This document shows, piece after piece, positions 52,680 through 64,000 of a stretch of DNA of 64,000 nt. The notes under the pieces are model-generated. The model had not been told where the DNA came from, ran no database searches, and saw nothing but the letters and a program-made list of their open reading frames with translations. Source of the DNA: Glandiceps talaboti (taxonomy: Eukaryota > Hemichordata > Enteropneusta > Spengelidae); contig NC_135559.1 in NCBI RefSeq assembly GCF_964340395.1, positions 6,221,259 to 6,285,258 of the forward strand, in the 5' to 3' direction. Both the position numbers and the translations under genes were made by a program. Each line of letters starts with the position of its first letter. Position 1 is the stretch's first letter.

Positions 52680-55552
52680 AATTGGTAGTTATATTAATCA
52701 CGACAATAACGGATGAACACATTGTATAATTACTAGCTTTTCAGGCATATCGAAATTTCGTAAATCATGACGAATAAGGCCTAGAATTACAGGCTTTTTT
52801 GCTGAAACACGGATTTTGTTAGTATTACTTGTACCATATATAAAAAGTGACACCCCACCATCCAGTCATCCAGCTGTTTACTGGAATTGAGTTAAAGGCC
52901 GGGGTTTCAATCACATGTTCTCTACGTAGGATTATTGTTTTGTTCTTATCATCTATAACATAGTTAAAATGCAACTAGGGCTTTTTGAATTCGTAAACGA
53001 ACTGATAAATCATTTGTTCATATTCAGTACTATCTTCCAATCGAGACACCACTGATACAGACGAGAAATGTTTTCTTGAAGGACATAAGATATGCTATTT
53101 ACATAGAGTGTCCTTTATTCTACAGCTTCTAAAGCCATGAATACTTGTATGATTCTCATTCTACAGCTTCTAAAGCCATGAATACTTGTATGATCCTGAG
53201 TCAACATTCATCGACTTCATTGGAAAAGGTGGCTGAAGATACTCCAAATGGACTGAAGTGGGCTAACCTCTACTTGTTCAAAGATCGCGAGATTACACGA
53301 GACATGGTTAAAAGAATAGAAAGTCATTATTACAAGGGTATTGTAGTGTCTATTGATAACCCGTCAGTAGGTAAAAGGATACGATCTAAACGACATGGCT
53401 ACATCGACAAGGTGAAGACATCACCTCCTGGCAATGGTAGTCTTGACAAATATTTAAAGGTTATCATATTCTTTATTGTTTAGATACTTTTCAAATTTCA
53501 ATATGTTTATCTAAGGCGACGTTTCAGAAAACCTCCTTTAAGAGTGAACATGTAAAACCGGATATACTTCCTCTGAGTAAGGTATGCAATGTGCATCTGT
53601 CTGCAAACTTATGTGATTCCAAAGATGAACATTCAATGCGAACGTGACCCCTTAAGTTATAACCGCATTATCCGAAGTTAATCCTAGCCTCCCCCTCGCT
53701 CAAATGCCGGATTTAAATGATAAAATAACTCATATTTAGAGATAAAAAAATTGGCATGTTTTAAAACTGGTGACACAAAGTGTCGTTTTCCTTGTCTAGC
53801 GTTGATTTGAAATATATATGGTGACCAAATGCTTTTTGATTAAAACACATACAATCTTGTTTATATAGGGCAAGAATATCGCTGAAAAATGGACACATCG
53901 TCGAGTAGTGGGATTTGGTGCAAATGATCCTGCTGCAACCTGGGAGTACATTGATTGGTTACGTTCACTGACCAGTCTTCCAATTATTCTGAAGGGTATA
54001 CAAACAGCAGAAGACGCCAATTTGGGTGTACAGCATGGCGCCAATGCCATTATTGTATCAAATCATGGCGGTCGAGCACTCGATAGTGGGCCAGCCACTG
54101 TGAGTCTATACATTAATTACTAGACTGTAAGATACGTCGTGACGTTTCGCCCTCACCGGCCTCCTCACACAATGTGTTAGGGGTTGGCCGACGTTTGAGG
54201 GCGCCCCGTCACGGCGTACCGAACAGACTAATTAATTACCTGAAAACCCAATCCTGTTATAGGACAATCCTGTTATATGCTTTTGTACTATTTTCATGAG
54301 CTTTTGTGCAGATTTTACGGCTTTTGGGTTTAGTCTATTCTTTTCGAATCTACTTCCAGTTTGTCCATAAAGTATGGGTATTGATCTTTCTGATGAGAAA
54401 AGTTACGATACAATTTCTGACTGCATTACACTTATGCATGTGTTTACATCTGTCACGAAATAGTGAGGATGTGCGCATGCGTTGGTAGTCTCTTGAGACA
54501 CATGGCATAATAATATCGCCAAGTTACATGATTGTTATAACTACGTGTATTAGCGAATGGGTTTTTCATCCACAGATAGAAGCACTGCCTGAGATAGTGC
54601 GTGCAGTTGGTGATAAAACAGAGGTGTATTTGGATGGAGGCATACGTACCGGAAATGACGTTTTCAAAGCCCTCGCTTTGGGGGCCAAGGCTGTTTTTGT
54701 AGGAAGACCGCCATTATATGGACTTGCACATTCTGTATGTAATTTTCTAGTACAATCATGTCAACACGAGAAAGGATTAGGTTTGATAGGCCACTTTACC
54801 TCTCAAGACAAAGAATATTTATATGTGATCTATAAACTATCCATCATCACTGTAATACAACTATGCATGCAAAGTGTTATATTTGTCAACATTTTCCAGA
54901 GCACCTTGTATCTTGTGCATCAGTCATTAGTACTTCTAAACATTTGGTTCGAATCTTCAAAGTCAGACCATTTCTTCCATATCACATACACTTTATAGTA
55001 TTAATTTGTTACCACAATTTCTGTTAAATCATAAAACCATTCTAGCATAGGTTATTTGAGTGGGCTGTATCTTACTACAAAGACTTGTATCATCTGATTT
55101 TACAGGGCGAGGAGGGAGTAAAACATATTCTACAACTCTTGAAAGAAGAATTGCTTCAGACTATGGCGTTTGCAGGTAACATACTGTCATGGAATTATAG
55201 GAAGATTACATTTTGTTTTTATGGCAATATACCCGGTGGGTGCTAGTTCGTAACACAGAACTCATCAGACAGGTTGTATTGACTTCGCAGGCATAACATA
55301 ATCGTATGATAAATGATGACCAAAGGTCGAGTCAATCGAGAAATGCAAGTCATTTTGATTCCTGAGTGGTATTTTTAAAAAGTAGACACACACAGAAAAC
55401 TCTGACACAAACTTGTTAGACACTATTTTAGTAAATATTTACGTATTATAACACATAAAATGGTTCTCTTTTTTTCCATTTCAGGCTGCCGTGTTCTATC
55501 AGATATTACACCCTCTTCTGTTGTACACGCGTCTTTATATGCAAAGTTGTAG
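50501..55552 (+). CDS. HAO1: 2-hydroxyacid oxidase family, copy C, 369 aa
   Basis: Third tandem FMN-dependent 2-hydroxyacid oxidase gene. Exons: 50501-50637, 52160-52311, 53167-53459, 53869-54099, 54576-54734, 55106-55175, 55485-55552. They total 1110 nt with the same phases as A and B. Seen: Tyr26 (WAYFTTG), SIDNP (catalytic Asp; the Thr two residues before it is Ser), [30 protein letters not shown] and the terminal AKL peroxisomal signal. The human Trp110 position is His (LSQHS) and the Gln before LY is Asn, as in B. Odd: the exon 3 acceptor and exon start are duplicated 41 bp upstream, and the upstream site would lead to a stop; 53167 is chosen because it keeps frame and matches A and B. 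Introns 1 and 4 hold MITEs. AATAAA at 55594-55599 lies 42 nt past the stop. Substrate uncertain. Confidence 0.92.
50716..50821. mobile_element. Mutator-like MITE, copy 1, 106 bp
   Basis: TAGACTGTAAGATACGTCGT at the left end matches the inverted right end ACGGCGTACCTTACAGACTA. The element is bounded by perfect 9-bp target duplications GACATATTC (50707-50715 and 50822-50830). The interior also folds back. It lies in HAO-C intron 1. Confidence 0.88.
52408..52678. repeat. (CCA)n, (TCA)n and (CAA)n triplet microsatellites
   Basis: CCA with a TCA tract at 52408-52544, CCA again at 52600-52643, then CAA at 52644-52678, in HAO-C intron 2. Poly-Pro, poly-Ser and similar frames here are artefacts. Confidence 0.93.
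53120..53201 (+). repeat. 41-bp tandem duplication of the HAO-C exon 3 acceptor
   Basis: CTACAGCTTCTAAAGCCATG begins at 53120 and again at 53161. Each copy holds the branch-side T, the AG acceptor and the first bases of exon 3. Copies A and B have only one. The period, 41, is not a multiple of three. Confidence 0.93.
54121..54230. mobile_element. Mutator-like MITE, copy 2, 110 bp
   Basis: Same family as 50716-50821, with ends TAGACTGTAAG and CAGACTA. Perfect 9-bp target duplications ATTAATTAC lie at 54112-54120 and 54231-54239. It begins 21 nt into HAO-C intron 4. The interior differs by a few bases around CACACAATGTG. Confidence 0.88.
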
Positions 55553-57078
55553 ATAACTTTACCGGTGACCACATCATACTTTAATTTGCTAATAATAAAT
55601 ACACGATATAGCGAGTAAAGTTACTGTAATACACTAGTCACTTGTCAAATGTTGTCCCCTGCTCAAAATAATGATTTATAAACGCAATAATTCTTAAACC
55701 CACTGAAAGGGAACTGATTGAGGCAGAGTTCGGATTAGTATTCAAGTTGAGTTTGGGTGCTGTCAAAACACTGTTGTCTGGTGCTATGTAATCTCTTTTT
55801 GTTTCGAAATAATTGTCTTTTTAAAAAAGCAAAATCATGGATTGTTGAAAGATAGTTCACTCATTGTCGATGCACTATAAAACAAGCAAATTATATCAAA
55901 TATTTGTGTATTGATATACAACCAGTGATATGTGTCATGTAATGGTGTTTATTAGAATACTTACATAGACTTACATTATATGATGGTTTCAACTGGAGTG
56001 CAATTTGTGCTTTCATGATCTGTTAAGAAATAGATTTTGCATATAAAGTGGACAATCCTAAAATCCAGTAGTATGCCTTCAGCTATGATTTGAGAAGTCA
56101 ATGCCCTTAAACCCAATTACGAATTCTTTGATTTTGATGCACTTGCTGCAAAAGTTTAATCTTAAAAGTTGAACAGTGTTAAATAAAAGAATAGTTGAGA
56201 AAAATGAAATTTAGCATGTTTGTCATTTTGTACATCTCGATGGTTGAACCACTGAATAATGTATTTCTGCTATCTCCCATGATGCAGTAGCCAATAGCAA
56301 AGATATCCTATATATGCACAAGATCAACTTGATGTTTCTCTGAAATCACAAATAATTGTAGGTGATGTAAAATCATGAATGACTCTGCAGAGCACATACT
56401 TTCTGAAAATTATCTCTATTATCTCTATACGAACACAATTGTAAAGACATTTGTGACATGGTAAGATGGGGACACGCTATCTTGAACTGAGCAGGAATAC
56501 GGGGGGGGGGGGGGTGAATGTGTAATTGCTCTGGAAACCTTAACATCATTCCATGTGTTATATTTAAATGTACATGCAGACATATTCTATTACATGTCAT
56601 TCTAGAGATGCAATGCTTAATGAGGGAAAGACCTCCCATGTTGAAATTCACATACATCTCATTCCCTCACATTTCATTTCAATTAGTAAATGTCACGTAC
56701 ACGAAATATTATCATGTTGAATTTATTCCGATTATAATATACATGCCGTTCAACAGGTCCTGTGACATGATGGATGTCAAAAACATAAAAGTTCCTATTT
56801 TTACAACAAGGGTTGAGGCATTATAATAACTTGAAATAGAACATTTTGTTATAATTACTGTTTCATAATAAATCCTGGAAACGGACACTTTACGGATAAT
56901 GCATGAGTCGTTACGACGCAATTAATTAGTATGGAATCAAAACGATACTTGAATATATATATATCATTCAGTTATGCAATACTGTCTAACTATGTTTGAA
57001 TGACAACACTTTATTCACGATATGTAGATTATTTCATGTGACGGTGTTTTAAAGTAATGCAGCATAATATAGAAGGGA

Positions 57079-57173
<95 letters not shown>

Positions 57174-57346
57174 GTAGGTAAGCAGACCAATCGAGCAATT
57201 AAAGACAACGAGAAGAATGAAGCAACAGGGTGTATGCCTAGGGTGACAACAAAGAAATATAATTAATTGAGTTAGAGACTGTGGAATTACGAAACATACA
57301 TAGCAATACTGTAGAGTTTTGTGACGCCTTTATCATAGACTTAGAC
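55553..57346. other. Convergent intergenic stretch between HAO-C and ACE-like gene
   Basis: HAO-C (plus) and the ACE-like gene (minus) end toward each other here. It holds a G tract at 56501-56513, a (GA)n tract at 57077-57171, and TTTATT at 57010-57015, a possible minus-strand polyadenylation signal for the ACE-like gene. No further gene was seen. Confidence 0.55.
57077..57171. repeat. (GA)n microsatellite
   Basis: An uninterrupted GA tract of about 95 bp. Confidence 0.95.
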
Positions 57347-59357
57347 TTAGATATATTGTATAATAGTCATCACGATTGTTGCTAACAGTATCATCACGAT
57401 ATGGACAGGATGCCGAATCTTGTTTGCACCACCTATTGACAAATAAACAATGGTGTAATTAACATATGAATAACATCAACGATGAAATCGACAAGTCATC
57501 ACTACGGGATCGATCATTAATAATATCCAGTGATCATGTGTTTGGGGAATGGTGTAGTTATTTTGGGAACAAAACAACACATAGTGGATTGATGATTTTC
57601 AGCCCAGCTCGATTGAATTGGTGAGAAAAGTCTTATAGAAAAATCTTATAAGAACCAGTAAATCTCAAGTTTCAGTTCCCCAAAATACTAAATGTGGATA
57701 TTTACAAATAATATACACAATGTCTTTGAAAGAATGTGATCAAAATGCTACTCCTCTCCAATAAAACATGTCTGCCCTTAAATTGGAAATATTGCACAAT
57801 TCAAGGTTATAGTCTTGCTTCTGCTAAACGGGTGTTGAAATCGAGTTTCTGAGATTTCACACTTACTTGTTGAATCGGGGTCTTCCCATCCAGGTTCATC
57901 ACCATTCTTTTCATTCTCTTCATCCAGGTAATCGATAAGTGGTTGGAAGTAATCCATCAAAGGTTGTGCATTCATTTTTCTCTCTCCGGTCAATGCATGC
58001 ATTGCTTCTGGCCATTTTTCCTTTCTGCCTAACTTCAGCATGTCACTGTTAAACCAAAAATATACATTTATAAGTCCTCTAACGATATTCCCGCTTCATC
58101 ACTTTGGCATGTTCTTTTCTCATTCAATGCACCGTTCTGAACCCCTCGTTATATACATGAAATAACACTTTTATCAAGTGTTTTGAATAATGAACGCTCT
58201 TTGTCCATGTTTGTGTGCTTGAATATGTTCACTTACGCTAGTTTGCTCTCAGCGTTTGTGTGCTTGAATATGTTCACTTACGCTAGTTTGCTCTCAGCGT
58301 TTGTGTGCTTGAATGTTCACTTACGCTAGTTTGCTCCCAGCGTTTTTGTGTGCTTGAATGTTCACTTACGCTAGTTTGCTCCCAGCGTTTTTGTGTGCTT
58401 GAATGTTCACTTACGCTAGTTTGCTCCCAGCGTTTTTGTGTGCTTGAATGTTCACTTACGCTAGTTTGCTCCCAGCGTTTGTGTGCTTGAATGTTCACTT
58501 ACGCTAGTTTGCTTCCAGCGTTTGTGTGCTTGAATGTTCACTTACGCTAGTTTGCTTCCAGCGTTTGTGTGCTTGAATATGTTCACTTACGCTAGTTTGC
58601 TCCCAGCGGTCTTCGACTCATGTATGTCACACCGATGCAGAGGGACACCATCAGCCACACTCTGGCCAGCCAACTCGCACATTTTTTTATGAAACTGGAA
58701 TTGGATAATGTAACTGACGAAATATCTAGTTAACAAGATAAAAATAGGAGTTATTTTCTTAATCTCATTGAGCACCGTATTTGAAATACCATGAATATTA
58801 AAGTTTATTTTTTTCTTTTCCCCATACCCAATTTACACAATATTCACACTAACCTTACATACGGGGTATTACTATTGATGTGATATTTGGCTGCCGGATC
58901 GAAATCCTTTTCACTTCTGGACACTGGAGGCGCAATTCCTTGGTATTTAGTCCTGTAAGAGATATCGACATGATATTAATACAATACAGATCAAACTAAA
59001 GCGATATTCCTGCTGCAAATGTTTAGGTTGAACCAAGTTGCTAAAAGGGAAGTTTTGTTTCATATTGAAATGACTTCCTAGTATCCAAACTGATATAAAA
59101 TGTGGTACTATACCTATTCTAATTAGAGCCAGGTATTCAGTTGTTATAAAAGGACTTGAATTATCACATTTCGTGATATTTTCGGCACGCCACAGTCTTG
59201 GTTATCAATCCGTATGCTCAATAATATCCTCCACGCTGTTTCGACACTCCTAAATTTTCCCTATGTACATGTATGTATGTATGTATGTATGTATGTATGT
59301 ATGTATGTATGTATGTATGTATGTATGTATGTATGTATGTATGCATGTATGCATGCA

Positions 59358-59426
<69 letters not shown>

Positions 59427-59958
59427 AGACCACTGAAAAAGCAAAACAAAGCACTATGGATATAGATTACATCATACCTGAGTTCCCACCATTTTTCGTT
59501 GTAATTGGCTTCAGTGATGTCGCCGTCGTACACATCCCATCGCCATAAATCCATCAGCAAACCGAAAGGAAGGAAGACAATTTTCTTCAGTGCTTGACTC
59601 ATAAGAAAGTTTAAGTCCGATTCTAAATGGGAACAAAACCAAATCACACTCTGTATCATAGCAATAAACACAATGTGTTCATGTTAATTATTTTGTACTA
59701 TATATGTTATTTTTTGCATGTATTTGTTTGTTATATTGGTAGGTTTTTATATTTCTTTCTTGTACACTGCGATGTTTTTCTGTATGTATGTATGTATGTA
59801 TGTATGTATGTATGTATGTATGTATGTATGTATGTATGTATGTATGTATGTATGTCTTGTTTATTTATTTATTTATTTGTTTGTTTGTTGGTTGTTTTTT
59901 TGTTTTTTTGTTCGTTCGCTTGTTTCTGTTTGTCTGCATTTTTGTTTGTTTTGTCACA

Positions 59959-59991
<33 letters not shown>

Positions 59992-61278
59992 ATATCACAT
60001 ACACGTCACGACATTCACATACAATGTCACATACACGTCATCGTACATATAATATCACATACCTTCATCTTTACCAACTTCATCCAATAAACCAATCTTT
60101 TTCAGATGTTCTGGTGTTGAGACAGATAACGCTAAAACATCACCAACTGCTTCATGGAATCCAGCGTTAGCACCCCTTCTGTAGACAACTGGTAGGTCTT
60201 TATACTGTAGATAGTACTGAATATGGCCCATTTCGTGGTGGATAGTAATAAGGCTGGACATCGTTTTGTCTGTACACATCTTTACCCTTTGAGTCAAAAA
60301 AGTGTTTGAAACGAGTATATAACAGATTTACACATAAATATCTAGAGACAGTTATGTGTAATCATATCATTATTATTACCAGTATATTTGATGACATATT
60401 CTTAGCAATTCCATTTACAGCAATCTGTAAGTTAATTGATGGAACTGAATAATTATGTTAATTAGACAGACAGACAGACAGAGCTAAATGTGATAAACAA
60501 AAGATAATGCTCAATCTGAACATCAGTGTTTTTGCAGCTAGCTAGAAGCTGTTGGATAGTTCGAACTGGTACACTCTTCAATTTAGTACCAGGCACTAAT
60601 TGATGTAAATTTCCATTAATCGTTTCTAAAACTGTGTTTATATGATAGTCGTCGCATTCACATACACGTTCCAAAAACTAATTCTCCCTTGGTTTCAAAA
60701 CGTTGTCTGAATTAGCTTCGTTTCTATGCAGAAAGTCTTGTATCTCTCAAAATACATTTTCCTACGATGAACTCAGGCGCTATGCAAATGCACCCAGTTT
60801 AATATGATGATCAGTACTCGAAATAGATAAGAGCGTATCATAATGATCACGACACGATTTATTGTGTTTGTAAACAGAGAAAAGTCACGTCATTGTCTCG
60901 ACATATATTATACCTATTGGACAAAAGGAAATATAATGAAAGCACTACAGTAGAATATGCTAGAATATTAATTACTTGTGCACTTCCAATTTATTACCTG
61001 ACATCTTTTTTATTATAGAAATCCCAGGCTGAAGCATGACAGACTACGTCTCTATCAGGTGGACGGACAATCATTGAATCTGTCCAGAACGAGTCTGGAG
61101 TTGGCTCCAATCCAAGTCCGACAAAGAATTGTTCGGAAATATTGAACATTTGTAACACGGTATAGTTCTAAAACGAAGATAGGAAATTTATCATTCATCA
61201 ATTGTGGTGTATTAAAGTATCGTACTTATTAACCATCCATCCGTCCGTCCGTCCGTCCGTCCGTCCGTCCGTCCGTCC

Positions 61279-61358
<80 letters not shown>

Positions 61359-61469
61359 GATTCTCTCTCTATGTCTGTCTGTCTCTCATTCTCTCTCTCA
61401 TTCTGTCTCCATGTCTCTGTCTCTGTCTGTCTCTGACTGACTGACTGACTGACTGACTGACTGACTGAC

Positions 61470-61557
<88 letters not shown>

Positions 61558-63428
61558 ACTCTCTCCAACCACTTTCAGTATGCCAATTTATAAATTTGCA
61601 ATCTTACATCTGCTTGTAGCTTAGGAGTGACGTCAACTGATGGTTTCCCAGGAAACGGCTCCACAATGTCCAGAATGTTGGTCCATGACTGTGCCCACAT
61701 GTTACCTATACAAAGAGACGGGATCTCTCAGACAGTATTCAGCAATATCCCCAATAACCAATAGTCTAAGAGTGTATAGTATTGTATGGTTCTTTTAAAT
61801 GATAAATTAATGTGCACAAATCCTTGCAGACTTTGTAATAGTCATTCACAAGTTTTCCTATTTTTCTGGTCCATTCCTTAACAATATCGTGATGAAGGCT
61901 ATCTTGATATCTCATCGATTCTTATATTTACCTAGTAAGTGCGCTGGTATCGGTTTTTTGGGGTCAACTTTGTCAGCTCCATAATGATTGATAAGCTTTC
62001 GTCGTACATATGCATGCAGCTTTTTATAGAGGGGTTCCAATGTACTGTACAATTCTAACACGTCGCCTCTTAGATCATCTACATCGTATGTTGATCTCAA
62101 ATAGTCGCCATAATCCTTAAATTTCACATCTATGAAACGAAGAAGAGAAAGAATGCAACAGAAGTTAGAATCACTTTTTGTTTCAGTTTTAAAACGGGTG
62201 AAAATAATCATTTTAGTGTATGAATCGTTATTTTTCGATTATTTAAAGTTGGTTCCTTATGAATTGAAGTGGCCATGCAATACATTCTCAGATCCTTGCA
62301 TAGCTTGCTGTACTATGTTGCCTCGGTCGTAAAAGAAAACAACTTCTACTCAAAATGTGGTTTACACAAATTAAACACATAATAAAATAGCAGAGCGATC
62401 ACCAAATCCATATATCACACGATGAGTGCATTCTTATCTGTAATATTTCACTACTGCAGAAAGGCGACAGGCTAAGTAAGATAGACACTAAAACTATAAG
62501 TGTTATTGCATGTGGTAAATTAGACTGTGTTGTGGGTGATAGCGGTACTTGGTTATGTAGATAAGATCATCCTGTAAATCAGTAAAGTGTAAACAGTTAT
62601 TGAGGTTGGTTTTTGGGCCACTTGAGGAGAACATGTCACCAGAGCATAATGACATCAAAGTCCGTTGCAGCCACTGTTACAGTATTGGTTGTATTTATCT
62701 TGTTTTTCTCTATCGCTTGATAATCTTATATACACTTTGTATGGTGCATTTGTCATCATGTCATGGCAAACAGTAACGTTAGAAACTCCCTGAGTGTCAA
62801 GCAAGCAGAACAATGAAAGACAATAATTTTGTCATGAAGCAAAGATATAATTCATTATATATCACGAACAGATATTCCATTGTACTCTACCCTAGGCTAT
62901 CAGACTCACTCACACACCCATGAAATCTCGCTGTCCTTCTTCGCCGTTTCAACCCCTTTCCAGCTAGCTGACCATTCTCTCCTCCGCTTTCACAGTGTTT
63001 TTCGTCATCTCTACAGGACATTCTACTGGTGCCATCCCTCTCTTTTCTGGTAACCAGTTAAAAGACCATGTGAGTCGTAAAATTTGGCGACACATATATT
63101 CGGACAATATTTATAATTGTTATAGTGCCAGACGAAATCTCTGACCAAAGGAAGAAGTGGTAACGCTATGGGGTTTGTCAGGAAAGTTTTGTCAAATATA
63201 TCATCGCAGAAATGGCTAACTCAGTTTAAGGTCTCCGTCTAAAGCTTGGATGTTGAACTTGTCACCATACTGGATTTGACTTACCATTCGCTTTTGCTGC
63301 TTTGTTGGCCAATTTAACAAAATCGGTATACGTGTCTCTGGTCGGTTTACCAGCTTCGTCCCGCCAACCTGTCCAGGCCCACAGTAACTCATCGTAGTCA
63401 CGACTACTTGCAAGAATCCTCGTCAAAT
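57347..63428 (-). CDS. ACE: Angiotensin-converting enzyme-like M2 zinc peptidase, 3' part (10 exons, about 491 aa)
   Basis: Zinc dipeptidyl carboxypeptidase of family M2. Exons in coding order, minus strand: 63285-63428, 61932-62129, 61608-61705, 60998-61167, 60063-60286, 59478-59622, 58854-58952, 58591-58725, 57867-58045, 57347-57432. All phases agree (1478 nt). Seen: [15 protein letters not shown], the CHASAWDFY peptide site, HHEMGH (zinc ligands) with GFHEAVGD (third ligand), LRTKYQG (chloride Arg), KYH and TPYVRYF (substrate Lys, His and Tyr), and paired cysteines around CHAS...MCTD and KMCELAG...LHRCD. It is colinear with one domain of human ACE. The last exon encodes NKIRHP and then a hydrophobic run, a likely membrane anchor. 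If its donor at 57866 is not used, the frame instead reads on to a stop at 57778. The signal peptide and about 120 N-terminal residues lie beyond 64000. Odd: the donor at 58590 is the end unit of a minisatellite. A single-domain enzyme is inferred. Confidence 0.92.
58231..58610 (-). repeat. 43/45-bp minisatellite made of an ACE-like exon end plus donor, nine units
   Basis: On the minus strand each unit carries the exon 3' end GCAAACTAGC and the donor GTAAGTGAAC. Donor hexamers (plus-strand ACTTAC) lie at 58585 (authentic), 58540, 58497, 58454, 58409, 58364, 58319, 58276 and 58231, spaced 43 or 45 bp. Every unit keeps the full GTAAGT. Confidence 0.95.
59266..59426. repeat. (TATG)n and (TG)n microsatellites
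   Basis: TATG units, then TG units at about 59361-59411, then a few more TATG, about 50 nt into the intron after the ACE-like donor at 59477. Confidence 0.93.
59781..60061. repeat. (TATG)n, TTTA/TTTG-rich, (CA)n and CACGTCA-type repeats
   Basis: TATG units at 59781-59855, T-rich TTTA/TTTG units to 59950, CA units at 59958-59988, then degenerate ACATACACGTCA/ACATACAATGTC units up to the donor of the HEMGH exon at 60062. Confidence 0.88.
61232..61557. repeat. (TCCG)n, (TCTG)n, (TGAC)n and (TGTC)n microsatellite cluster
   Basis: Four related tetranucleotides follow one another: TCCG at 61232-61279, TCTG at 61280-61360, TGAC at 61433-61470, TGTC at 61471-61557. The cluster starts about 50 nt after the ACE-like donor at 61607 (minus strand). 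Confidence 0.93.
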
Positions 63429-64000
63429 CTACAGAGAAAAATCACTCTATTTCTATTATCAATTGTTGGGAGGAGAAAGGAAACCCGTCTCTGAAATGAT
63501 AACGTTAGCTGGTAGTTTGACATTAAATGCCTGAAGTCTATGAATTTGATAATTTGAGTAAATCAATCGAGGATATGATTAACTCGGGAAAACGATATAT
63601 CTTACTGCTATTCAAAGGCCCTATAGGGTGAAGCTTATTACTTCGGAAACCTTGCTTGGGTATAATATGTTTATTGGGCATAATAGCTTAGCTTTTCAGC
63701 TAAGATAGACACAAGCTAAAACTTACTGGTGTACTACTATGGAAATCAAGCTATAGGCAAACTAAGATAGACACAAACTAAAACTTACTGATGTACTACT
63801 ATGGAAATCACGCTATCGACAAACTAAGATAGACACAAACTAAAACTTACTGATGTACTACTATGGAAATCAAGCTATAGGCAAACTAAAATAGACACAA
63901 ACTAAAACTTACTGATGTACTACTATGGAAATCACGCTATCGACAAACTAAGATAGACACAAACTAAAACTTACTGATGTACTACTATGGAAATCAAGCT
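63429..64000. other. Upstream intron of the ACE-like gene, partial
   Basis: No exon was recognised above 63428. The sequence is expected to be intron leading to N-terminal exons outside the window. It includes a 62-bp tandem array. Confidence 0.6.
63690..64000. repeat. 62-bp tandem repeat, about five copies, runs off the window
   Basis: Units contain TAAAACTTACTGATGTACTA and CTATGGAAATCA. Two variants alternate (AAGCTATAGGC and ACGCTATCGAC), giving a 124-bp super-period. On the minus strand each unit contains ATCAGTAAGT, a strong donor-like sequence. Confidence 0.88.

Noticed and set aside
58283-58498. Repeat protein with [14 protein letters not shown] units
   Set aside because: It is the ACE-like donor minisatellite read through; units of 43 and 45 bp do not hold one frame, and it lies in an intron.

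Overview
The window is nuclear DNA of an animal, most likely a marine invertebrate bilaterian. Genes are split by GT-AG introns, intergenic DNA is AT-rich, and there is a very heavy load of microsatellites, minisatellites, foldback MITEs and a tRNA-derived SINE. The species cannot be named from sequence alone. Six protein-coding genes could be assembled exon by exon, and their codon phases close across every junction.

Layout: (1) 1402-8619, minus strand: nine coding exons of an SLC7-type amino-acid permease (495 aa). (2) 8620-18891: no gene recognised; microsatellites, a TIR element, a SINE copy and a possible promoter. (3) 18892-27417, plus: a three-exon ANKRD39 orthologue (236 aa) with an acidic tail encoded by a GAT microsatellite. 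(4) 27418-34242: repeats, no gene recognised. (5) 34243-38375, 41743-46706 and 50501-55552, plus: three tandem seven-exon genes for FMN-dependent 2-hydroxyacid oxidases (HAO/glycolate oxidase family; 371, 369 and 369 aa), all ending in the peroxisomal signal AKL. (6) 57347-63428, minus: ten exons of the 3' part of an angiotensin-converting-enzyme-like M2 zinc peptidase. It ends in a hydrophobic segment and its 5' exons lie beyond 64000.

The three HAO genes are a local expansion with identical exon structure. B and C are closest to each other. All three keep the FMN-enzyme catalytic His, Arg, Lys and Asp. All have lost the active-site Trp, and B has also lost the first active-site Tyr. The other genes have no evident pathway link to them.

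The most unusual theme is repeat growth at splice sites. An ACE 5' splice site with its exon end is repeated nine times in tandem. A HAO-C 3' splice site is duplicated by 41 bp, so that the upstream copy leads to a stop. An SLC7 donor is built from a GTAT microsatellite. Two foldback MITEs with perfect 9-bp target duplications (Mutator-like) lie in HAO-C introns, and an ~880-bp element occurs in two inverted copies 43 kb apart.
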